This document shows positions 11,902 to 23,900 of a stretch of 64,000 nucleotides of DNA, in pieces (positions within the stretch are counted from its first letter, which is position 1; the number at the start of each line of letters is the position of its first letter). A program made the position numbers and the translations under genes. This stretch comes from Branchiostoma floridae. Its lineage: Eukaryota > Chordata > Leptocardii > Amphioxiformes > Branchiostomatidae. The notes under the pieces are model-generated. The model did not search any database. It saw only the letters and a program-made list of their open reading frames with translations, and was not told where the DNA came from. The stretch lies in the NCBI RefSeq assembly GCF_000003815.2, contig NC_049982.1, positions 22,853,835 to 22,917,834 on the forward strand, written 5' to 3'.

Positions 11902-14900
11902 ATGACCAAAATTAAACGTCTAAAGGCCGGAAAAGGCAAGCGATGGAGGAAAGGACAGAGCAGCAGCTCCAATCCAGACGTGAAGAGTCACCGAGCGGCT
12001 GCACGGAACAGATTTTTCAACTACGATAACCAAGGTACGACACGGTGTGGCGGGGTGGGAGGGGGGCGAAGCGTAGCAGACGCCTCGGAATTTCTGGAAC
12101 ATCGGCAATTTTTCTTGCGTCACTCAAACTAGACAGTGATGCTCATGCCGACATGTATGCATGTATCAGCGATGCATATAGTCGTAATATGCTATATATA
12201 AACAGATACAAAGTAGTTGTAGACCTAGGTTCTTACGTGTGGGTGGGTGGGTATGGGTGGTGGTGGGGGATTTAATTTCAACTGCTCATAAGATAGTACA
12301 GCAGTATGCAAGGGGAATTTATGAGGATTTCGGTGTTCTCGACACACCCAATATAGAGGGTCTGCATGGGGGGGTCATAACGCTTAACGGTAAATTCAGG
12401 AGGCCCGGTAACGCTTAACGGTAAATTCAGGAGGCCTGGTAACGCTTAACGGTAAATTCAGGAGGGTTTACAAAGCATACCTGTAGTGATTGACGCGCAG
12501 TCCTATTCGTACAACGCTAGATCAGGGTGTCTCAATGGGTGAAAATATCTGACTATTATAAATGACATTGTGAGAAGGAAAAGGTGCCCAGAACCCGGGT
12601 GAATGACAGGGACAATGTCCGCTGCGTCATTGATATTTGCTTCCCAAGGGGCAGTGTTCTCGCTACACAGACGGCGACAGTAAATTTCCTATGGGGGGGG
12701 GGGGGGAGATATGATCTTGCAGACAAAATTTTCAGCACATGGAGCGAAAAAGGCGCGACGCATCCTAGGGGGTCCGGGGTTATGCTCCCCGGGAAAATTN
12801 NNNNNNNNNNNNNNNNNNNNNNNNNNNNNNNNNNNNNNNNNNNNNNNNNNNNNNNNNNNNNNNNNNNNNNNNNNNNNNNNNNNNNNNNNNNNNNNNNNNC
12901 TTTTCGTCAAGATTATACATGGTTATAGCTTTGACCTCCACCCCGACATTTTTTTGACCATTTCAAGCTCGGAAGGCACGAGACGTTACAAAATAAGTCC
13001 GGCGAAATTTCAAAATCTTGACTGTCTGAAGCGCCATTTCCTGCATGTTGAGGACAAATTTTGCTGGCGGAGGAAGCTAAATTAAATGACATCAAAGTTT
13101 TATTAGAGAGAAAAGTTTTTTTGGGCGACGATCCACGCACCCGACATATTTTCGCCATGTTGTCGTGTCAGCGCCAAAGGCGCAAGCCGGCGCATCGCAA
13201 GGGAGGTCCGGAGAAACCTCATTTTCTGCATTCGATTTTGTATATTTTGTGCTTGAAACTAAGCTACATTAGACACTGAGATCTCTATGAGTGAAAGGGT
13301 TTTTGAGGGCGACGCTTCCGCGACATATTTTTACTACCAGTGCCGAAGGCCGGGGGACCGGAAAATTTTGAAATCTGGACCCTCTGAAACGCCATTTCCC
13401 GCATAATTTTTCAGGGACTCTGTCTGGCATTTGACTTATTGACTTGTTACGAAGAATTTCTTGGTAACGTTTAACGGTGAATTCGGGATAACAAATAACG
13501 ATTAACGTTGAATTAAAACGACCAGTAACGCTTCACGAAGAATATACCGGTAACGATTAACGGTGAATTAGAGCGGGTCGGTAACGATTAACAGTGAATT
13601 AAAATGGCTCGTAACGCTTAACGGAAAAAGGCATGCAGACCCTCAATATAATGCAGCCCTCCATATACCCAACACTCACAATAAGAGCTCACAGTAAATT
13701 ATGAGGTATTAGAAATGACTATAGTGAAGGATCCTATGATTTGAGCCCTTGGCTCCTCAAATTTGAATCCTATGATTTGGAACAAGGTTGTCCTTTTCCC
13801 CTGGTTTTCCTTCAACTGTTTAAAGCTTGGGGGCTTTCACCTTTGACCTGGTGCATGCAGAGTTCAAACCATGAATCAGTTTATACTGTTTATCTATATG
13901 AGGCCATTATATCAAATATAAACTTCCTCATGTCTGTTTTCTACAGGAAAGGGCGACCTTACAGAGTCAGCCCTGCGGAGACATGACCAGGCTGTGGAGG
14001 ATGGGGAGGGGGATGTGGCGATGGGGGAGGGGGATGTGCAGAGTGTGGGGGGAGGCACCCTGGCCAGCTTCAGGACCGGCTTCAGTGCCTGGTCGGACTG
14101 TACCAACACCACCTTCAACAAGGTGGAGCGCTACTGGCAGTCCAACTCAGCACAGGCACAGGAGGTATGTATGGGCTAGGTTGTATGGCTGTTTGAGTGG
14201 AACACCTTTGGAGACAATTTAGCATCATCATTAGACTGATGTGTCACAGTCCTTCTGTAAGTGCTTTTCTCCAACATTTCTTCAATTTCTTCCAATCTCT
14301 TGATGATACCCAAGGTCTTTCAATGATTTCTTGATCATCTCAATGATCTCTCAATCTTCTTATTCTTCTGTACTGCCTAGCCTCTTTGCAGAGATTATCG
14401 GCAGATATCATTCAGGGATCCCCAAGGTCTTTGGGTAGTCTGTCAATGTTCATTAACTGTTAAGTCATTTCAATGATTTTTGGTCACTCTGCTAAAATCA
14501 TCCTCCAATAGAAATGCAACATATAAGAAAGGGTTGGTATGTATGACTATGATAGTACACTGGGCAGCTTGCATTATGATGTTCCTTTTTTGTTGACTGA
14601 CAGCTGTCCGTTGCACTTTTTTTCACCCAGGTGTGTGCCGTTTTGGCAGCAGTGACAGAAGTCATCAAGTCACAGGGAGGAAAGGAGACAGAGACCGAGT
14701 ACTTTGCAGCTCTTGTAAGAAATTTTCTTAAGTCTTGTACACACTCTGTAATTCCTTTTATTCATTATTCTCATTCAATGAAACAAAAAGTAGACCTTCT
14801 GTTAAAAGACTAGCAAATTGTTGCCCACAGTATAATCAAAATTTAATACTGTATACTACAACTACAACTGTAACTGTTTTTCTTTTGGAACCTTTTCTTC

Positions 14901-17900
14901 ATTTCTGTTTGCCCTTTTCCTATGCCAGTTTCAAATTATTATTGTGCTGTAATGTCTAAGGCAGTGTCAGTTTGCCAACTGAATGCATTTCATATTTCTA
15001 CCTCATTCTACAGAACTGTAGCAGCAAATTTCTTAGCTTAACATTTCAATGTTTTCTCCTTTATTGCTGGATTTTTGCCTTGTTTCCTTAATACCTTATT
15101 GAACTTAATAATGCATAGTTTGCATCTGCATTTGAACTTTAATTTGAGCCATTTGCATTATCTGTTTTAAGGTCACTGCTGTATATTTTTGTTCTCCCAA
15201 CTTTCAGACCTGCAATGGTTTTATTTCATAAGGTTGGGTTGCAATATACAGCTAGAGCAAGGCCTGTTCTGTTTAATCACTGTGCACCCACTCTTTTGTT
15301 GTGCATCAGTTTTGCAGCAAAACTACACTGTGTTCCTTAAGTTGCTTTCTTTCTTTAGACTTAGTGTTACTTACATACATGTATGTATATAGTATTGTTT
15401 ATTTATCAACAGTGCAGTTAAAATTATACGTCATACATCTACATGTTGTGTATATTTAGGCAGCAATTTATTTATGGTAAAGCCCTTATTGATTATTATC
15501 TGAGCAATAAGTCGAAACTTCTCAAAAGTTTGAACGGATGAAGTTGATATTTTGATTGAGTATACATATCAGAGGTACTGAATATGTAGAAAGCACAAAA
15601 ACACACTTGGGACTAGTCTAATTATACATAGTTAATAAATAGTATTATAATGTATAGCTATGTATAACCACACATAACTATCATTATTGGTATTCGACAT
15701 AATTATACATAACTCTTGTGATCTTAGTACAAGATTATGATTAGCCCTTGTTACCATTCTTCAATGCACATGACTTAATCATAGTATTCATATTTCATAC
15801 ACAATGTTTTTGTCCTTTATACATCATTTGTATCAGTATTCTATGGCACACTCTACTAGTATATACTTAATGCAGAAATGGATAGAATGACATATTTACA
15901 CATTTAACTCTATTGAGTGCGAAATGATTAGACTTGCAGTTGGTCATAATCAGTGTCAGTGAATGATGCAGTTTGTGTTTTAAATTAATGTTTGTCTGTA
16001 GATGACAGCTCTGGAGACTGTTGAAGGGGATGAGTCTTTATCTGCTGTGACATATCTCCTGGCTCTGGTCATGAAGAAGTAAGTGGACCAGTTTACTGTA
16101 GTTGTGAGCAAAATTACTAAGGAACTGGTAGACATACCAATCACTTAGAATCTGCTATCAGCTTAGAGAAGAACCAAGATATAAAGTTGTGCCGTCAAGG
16201 ACCAAAATTATCAACTTAGTATTGTCTTTTGAGATGTTCAAAAGTTTTTTTTCCAAAGAAATATCAATGAGTGGAACTCATTGCCACTAATTGTAGTAGG
16301 GGCAAACTCCATAGATAGCTTTAAGTTTAAACAATACTTACACTGTTAACAGCGATATGTGTAAACGTAAGGCTAGGCGTGACAGGTCGCTCAGTGTAAT
16401 AAACCTTAACAAAGCCTAGGAAACAAAGCTGATGTGTTACGCCTAAGGGCAGTTATACTGGCTATATAGAATGATACAGAACCTGTAAAGATACTTGTGT
16501 CTTAAGTCTCTGTGGTCATGGATTTTTTAACCTGTTTTACTAACAGAGTCCATGGGGCCACTTTTACCTTTACCATACCTAGATCTTTACATGGTCCTGT
16601 TATATTATTTCTCCAAGGGTACCCAGTGCAGTGCTGCAGAGCAGGTTCTCTGACATCAGTAAGTCTCTGATGAACATCCTGGCAGCCAACATCAACACAA
16701 CAACACACTCCATACTCAGATGGGTTAGTACTCTTTTTACATGCTGTTATACACAACAACACACTCCATACTCAGATGGGTTAGTACTCTTTTTACATGC
16801 TGTTAAAGTGTTATACACAATAACACACTCCATACTCAGATGGGTAAGTATTCTTTTTACATGCTGTTATACACAATAACACACTCCATACTCAGATGGG
16901 TTAGTACTCTTTTAACATGCTGTTATACACAATAACACACTCCATACTAAGATGGGTTAGTACTCTTTTTACATGCTGTTATACACAACAACACACTCCA
17001 TACTCAGATGGGTTAGTACTCTTTTTACATGCTGTTATACACAACAACACACTCCATACTCAGATGGGTTAGTACTCTTTTTACATGCTGTTATACACAA
17101 CAACGCACTCCATGCTCAGATGGGTTAGTACTCTTTTTACATGCTGTTATACACAACAACACACTCCATACTCAGATGGGTTAGTACTCTTTTTACATGC
17201 TGTTATACACAACAACGCACTCCATGCTCAGATGGGTTAGTGCTCTTTTTACATGAGGTTATACACAACAAAGCACTCCATACTCAGATGGGTTAGTACT
17301 CTTTTTACATAATTATTGTCAAAGTCTTTATTAAAGATGTATTTGTTTGTGTTGCAGAAAAATATTAGATAAGTGAAAAATTCTATTGTTGCATGTCAAT
17401 AACTGTTTGATTTCTGAATTTCTACTTGTTTCTCTACTATGATTCTTGTACAGGTCCTTAGGTACAAAAAAGCAATGTATACATAGACTATGGTTTGACG
17501 TCCTATTAAGTTTACAGAGATGTGTTCTACATGTATTCACTATGCAGACGGTGGTGTGTTTGGGTGTGGTGCTTCGTCAGCAGGAGGCAGTGGTCTGGAG
17601 CGATGCCTCCACCCTCCAGCTCTACCATGGACTCCTCAACTTCACCAGTAGTGACAGGCCCAGGGTAAGGAACACATACTAGCAGTGTGTCATTAAAAAG
17701 GCCTTTACTAAGAAAATCAATGTTGTAGGCATTTAGAAAGCATTAAGTATTGTTGGAGAACCATTCGAGAATGTTTTCTTTACTCAGAATAAGGTGTAAT
17801 TTGAAAAATTTTAAGAAAGACAACTTGTAAGAATGATAAATATAGCCTAGAGGCATCAGGGTGAAAAGGTGAAAAAATTTGAAAAAATTTTGTCCCCTGC

Positions 17901-20900
17901 TATTGATCCATCCAAAAAAGGTTTAATGTTTAACTTGCTGGTAATGAAAGGCTTTTGTTACTTATTTATTTACTTTCTTCATGTCTACTGTGTCAATATG
18001 TAGCTTATTTTTTTATTTACCAATGTTTGTCTTGTCTATTTCCTTGAATAAGAAAGTATTAAGAAAGAAAACTATTTTCCGTCCCACCCTAAGGTGAGGA
18101 AAGCAGCGCAGCACGCTGTGTGTAGCATCCTGCGGGGAAGCCCCTTCATGACACGAGAGAACGCCCCGGCTCACCACCCTGCCGCCTCCGCCACCGCCAA
18201 GTTCTGTATCCAACAGATGGAGGAGTGTGGAGGTTTGTACTGCCTGTATAAATGTACACTGTCTGTATATGCATATGAAGCTGGTATAAGCACCCATTAT
18301 CTGCATAAGTAGTATAATATAAGTGGCCCATGGTCTGTATCTGAGTGAAGTTATATAGGCCAGTGTAACCATCCATTCCCTATGTCTGAATGAATTTGTA
18401 TATCCTGGTATAACTGCCAATTTTCTGTATCTGAGTGAATTTTTAGCCATTCTAAGCACTTGTCTGCATGGGACGGACTTTGTTTAGTCCTAGTATAGCC
18501 ATCCATTTTCTGTATCTGAGTGAATACTATAAATGCTCTTTATCTGTATCTGAGTAAATTTGTAGCCAGTACTGAGTATGTAAGTTAGTAATAGGGTATA
18601 TGCAAGGTATGATATAGAAAAATGACCAAAACAGACTTTGTTGTAATATTTTGATCAGCCAGGCTCAACAATTATACTCTCCTGTAAGTTTGTGAACTTA
18701 ATCACGTGTTCCTTATTCTCATCTGTCACCTGTCCTAGGAGGAGGGGAGGCCAAACAGACCATGTACATCCTGGGTCTTCAGGAGAACATCCTTCCCATC
18801 ATGCCTCTGGCCACCATCAAGTCCATCTGTGAGACCATCCTCAAGGTCATGACTTTGGGCAATGTGGTCAGTAATCATTCAACGTTGAAATTTCAATACT
18901 AGCAACTAGATAAGTTTAGATTTGTGAATCTCACTCTCATCATCAGTCACTGACGAAAGACAGTAGATGCTATCTGAAACGTCTGTCTGTTTAAAAAGCT
19001 TATTCAGTTGCCTGAGTAACATTTGTATTGATTATTTCATGACCTAAATGTTGAACCTCCATTGACATACATACAACACTGGGGTTGTGTTGGAATAAAT
19101 AGACTTCATTTATATCAAAGTGCAAAATTGTCTGTTAAACATAGTTTTTTGTTTTGCCTGCAGACATTTACATGTGATTGTCCCAGTTGTATGGAAAGGT
19201 ACCACTAAAGTAGCAAGTTACAAATTGTAAGATTTCATATAGCAGTTGAAGAAAGCTTCACTTATAAATTACAACAGTTACTGTTATAAAGTATTAACAT
19301 TGTGTGTTTCCACCTGTCTGTAGCTGGTGACATCTGTGTCCATGAAGACTTTACATGCCTTCTTCAGAGCACGGCCCAAACACCTGTCTCCAGAACTCAA
19401 CGCACAGATCATCTCGGTAAGTTCTGTTGCAAGCGAACACCACTACAACACTAGGAATGCTGGGTGAATAGTCATGTTTGTGCACCCAAGGTTTGACAGT
19501 GATTGCACCACAGCACTAATTTTTGTAGGGTTAGTTGGTTGTATACATGTGTATATTATAAAGGTTCTGTGATAATTGTAAACTATTAGTACTAAATTCT
19601 AAAATAAATATAGGGTCAGAAAAAATTGTAAAACCTTTGAGCCATATAGAGTTAGGGCTTGAAACTGTGTTGGCAGGTTTTTGTGACAATACATTTTTCA
19701 TGTTGTGCACCCAAGTTCCTGAGTTTGCACTTGGATTTTTAGGTTCACCTGCACCTTTTGCCCAAAATGAATTTCAGGCCAAACACAGTATGCCTTTTTC
19801 CTCCTTATCTTTTGCTTAGTGTTGTGTAACAAAGAACACCATTTTCCTCCTGACCTACCAACCTGATGCCATAATTCCCTGTACTTTGAAGTTGAACTTA
19901 CTGAAGTGTCCCCTTTTGCACCCATGCAGGCTCTGTTTGACTACCAGCCAGGTTTGAATGATGCCCAGCCTACACAAGCATGGCTAACTCTGATGCAGGA
20001 GGCTCATGTCAATCTAGCTGGGTAGGTCTATACATTTGTTATAGACTTGACTGACCATTTGTATGCTATGATATTGAAATGTTATTCAATGCCACCTACC
20101 TGAACCTGGACCTAATTATCAGTGAAAACTTGTGAATGAGCAATACTCAAAACAACGGTTTATTTCGCTGCAAAGGATTCTGAAGTCCACTGGCATTTTA
20201 GAATTCTATCATCATGTAAATAACTCCAATTGCCTCTGTTTTAGACCAATATTGACAGTAATAACTTTGTAATAATGACTATCAACTCTCCTTCACTCTT
20301 GTTATTTTCTTGGACTGGTAATCCCCAAAGCATGTGAACACCTGCTTGTGTAATCTGTTCATTTTCTAATTGGTCCCAAATCCGGTCCACTGATTTTTTC
20401 AGGTCCGGGTTTTTTGGACGAGTCCAACAAGAAAAATGGTTTTGAGATCAGTACTACCCACCTCTAGTCTACTGTTTTTTTTTTACTCACAATACGCACA
20501 AAATGCCATTTCCTCATGTTTCCAGTGTGAATGCCCAGCTGTGCCTGTCCCACCTGCCCCGGATGTTCCATGCCTCCATGGAGTGCCTGCTGTCAGAGAA
20601 ACCAGCGGTCGTCTCCTCAGCCGCAGACACCATGAAGGTACGCAGTCTCAGAACTCGCCCAGGGTTGGACAAGTCCACTAGCCCTATTGTCCCGGACAAG
20701 TGAAAGTGCTGTTCGGGCAAGTGCATGACCTACCCCACTTGCCCAATTGGGCAAGTAAGATTTTTCCATTGAGTGAGATTTTATACTTGTTACCTTCTAC
20801 AGTCATGACGTCAAGAAATGGTCAACATTGAAAAATAAACTTAAAAGTTTAAGGCAATAATAAGAATTCCATTGCTGGAAGTGACAATGCATATAAAAGT

Positions 20901-23900
20901 GACCGTCATTTGAATTTTGGGCAAGTGAAAAGTTGGTTCGGGCAGGTAAATTTTTTATGTGCTTGCCCGATAGGACAAGTGAATTTTAGAAAACTTGTCC
21001 AAATAGCAATTACTAACAAGCAACTGGATATGATTTTGAAAATGATCAGATGTTTCAGATAACATCCATTACATGTCAAATATCTAAAGATCTAAGGGCT
21101 ACTTACATTATATAATATCTTATTACCTAGATGTCTGACTTTCATTGACGAGTCTTATAACTCATTTCACAGACGAACAAAAAAATATCAGCCAATGTAC
21201 CAAAACATTGGACAATTTATCTCCCATTGCACGCAGAAAAGGACAAACCATTCAAATAGTTTTATGTAGAAATAGATTTAGAATAACTAGTATTTCACAT
21301 TTGATTTGTTTGTCTTTAATTCTCCTTGTATGCCATTGTTTTGCTTTGCTTGCAATTATCCCTTGGGCATAGATTTTAAGAAAGATACACTATAGTGTTG
21401 TGGAGCATAGTATGTTAAAGCTGTGAATCAATGCTAATAATAGACAATCTAAATGCTTCAAAATTTGTTTAGGTATAGGTATTATGACATAGTACAAGCT
21501 AGTATTTGACACTTAGTGAATGTGTGCATCACTAAGATGTTACTGTATACATCTAAACTGTTAGTGTCCTACTACACAGAACCTGTTGAAGAGCTGTGTG
21601 GAACCTACTGCAGACAGAATAGCTCTGACTGTCAGCAATGCACCATCAGCGTCTCAGACTCCAGTACACAAGATATTTGGGTGAGCACCTGCATCATTCA
21701 GTCACCGACCTAGGCGTCCAACTGACTTCAGCTTTTAATTTTCTCAATTTGACACTTAGTTCTGGACAGAGTATCTCTAAAATGCTGTTTTCTGACTTTT
21801 TAGTGTATCTATCTTAATTTTCTGTGGCACTGTGGATGACCTGCAAAGAATGTCATAATGCTAATAAAATCGAATTCTTTTTTAAATATTGTTGAAATTT
21901 TTGTCTGTCTGGAGTAAAAAGAAATGACCAGGAATGGAAAGATGAATGCTGGAGAAAGCCTCGCACTGTCATAACCATAATTGTACAATACAGATTTATA
22001 TCATGTATCAGTAAAATAGTTCTTTTTCAAGATAGTAAAACTTGATTTGTCAGTGAATAATGAAGTTTTTGCTGTTGTCTCATCCAACTGTACATTCAGC
22101 TGTGTGGAGGCTGGGTTGCAGTACAGATACCATGCAGCATGGGGGAAGGTTATACAAGTACTGGCAGTTTTCTTTGAGGTACTGTATGGCAACATTTTGA
22201 ATTATGAAGATTTTTTTACATGTGCTAGATAGCTGTTTGACAACTGCTTTTTGATTGAGTAGCTGTTGTCGTTTTGTAGCACCTGTTGGAGTGTGCTCAA
22301 CTTACAAGGTCAAGCTAATAGTTCATGATCAATATCAAGCACCATAATTGCCTCCTAGCAATGTCTGAGAGAACTGAATGACCCCTGAAGCATAATATTG
22401 AATGTAAGACCTCTGTTGCACATGTTTTGCCACATGTTGCACATTATTTTCCCCACGGGGCTAAGTACAGGTCATAACAAAAATGATGGTAAATACAAAG
22501 TAAACTAGCTAACAACCTAATGCAGAAGTGCCTCCTAGCAGTTTCTGAGAGAATTGAAGCACAGGAACATTATATCTAAAAAATCATGCCTCTGTACCTG
22601 AAGGTGTTAGGAAAGCATTGCCATGCACAGCCTGATGCAGTAATGCCTCCCAGCAGTTTCTGAGAGAATTGCAGGATCTCTGAAGTACATGTTATACTCA
22701 ATCACACCTCTGTACCTGAAGGTGCTGGGAAAGCGTTGCCACAGCCTGATGCAGAAGTGCCTGGCATCGCTAGCAGACCTCCGGAGCAGCCACAAGTTCC
22801 CCCACACCCAGGAGGTGGACAGGGCCGTGGGTGCTGCGCTGCGGGCGATGGGACCCAGGGTCGTCCTGCAGGCCGTACCACTGCAGATTAAAGGGGACGA
22901 GTAAGCAACACTTTTGTTGTCTAAGGTGTTAGTGAATCAAACCAACACAACAATCTCTTCATTATGTCCACAAGACACAATGTATTATGCAAATTTGGAT
23001 ATCATTTGCATAGTAGAAAATGAGTACCTGGAAGGTGTACAGTCATGGAACTCTAGATACACCTACCAACTAAAGATATTGCCTGTCTCTGTTATAATCA
23101 GTATTGTGGAAAACATAATTTGTAAAGGTATCGTGTCTGTTAAACTTTGTAATCTTCCCTCTGGAAGTTAAATACTCTGACACCAATTAATGCAACACAC
23201 TTGGACGAGGTGTTTTTCTGAGTTGTTGCTAACTGATGTTGTTACTATAATTGATGTTAGGTCTGATGATATCAACTTCCCCCGGAGTTGGCTCCTCCCC
23301 GTGATCAGAGACCACGTCAGGGACACAGAACTGGGCTACTTTGTCAAGTACTTCCTGCCTCTAGCTGCACAGCTCAGAACAAGGGGTGAGGAAATGTCAG
23401 GCATTATTTACTTCTGGAAATGCAGAGAGAATTGTGGCATTTATTCCTTATTTCTCCTGACAAAACAGATTATAGTAGATTTATGTCATTGATTTACTAG
23501 AAGCACTCATACAGAAGCTTTTAGTAAGCGAGAATGAATCAATATCATCATTCACTGGATTTAAAAAGAGTGCATTTCACCCTCCCCCAGCAGCAAAATT
23601 TGTGTGAAATCTTTTCAATATTTTATAAAAAAAAGACTTATTGATGTCTCTGTATCTCAAGATTATGAAGCAGTGTTATGTCTTGCTTAAGTTCAATGTT
23701 AAGCACACCATTCATTTGTCGCAAAAGACCCTTGTTGTATCAATCAATGTACAGTTTGAGAAGAATTGGGAGACAAATCAGACCAAGTGGCATGTCTGAG
23801 TTCATGTTGAGTGTTTGTGTTGTTCACCCCCAGCCTTGGAGCTGCAGCAGGAAGGGAAGTCAGTGCTGTCCAAGGCTTACGACACGTTACAGCACCAGAT

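Noticed and set aside
11821-12132. RRP12 start at an earlier in-frame ATG (11825)
   Set aside because: The extra residues are not like the family, and the ATG at 11902 starts the conserved basic N-terminus with A at -3.
12584-13085. Open frames of 114 and 124 codons
   Set aside because: They run through the N gap and are therefore meaningless.
16690-17310. Regular array that could suggest CRISPR
   Set aside because: Units are directly adjacent without unique spacers, they start inside an exon, and the DNA is eukaryotic.
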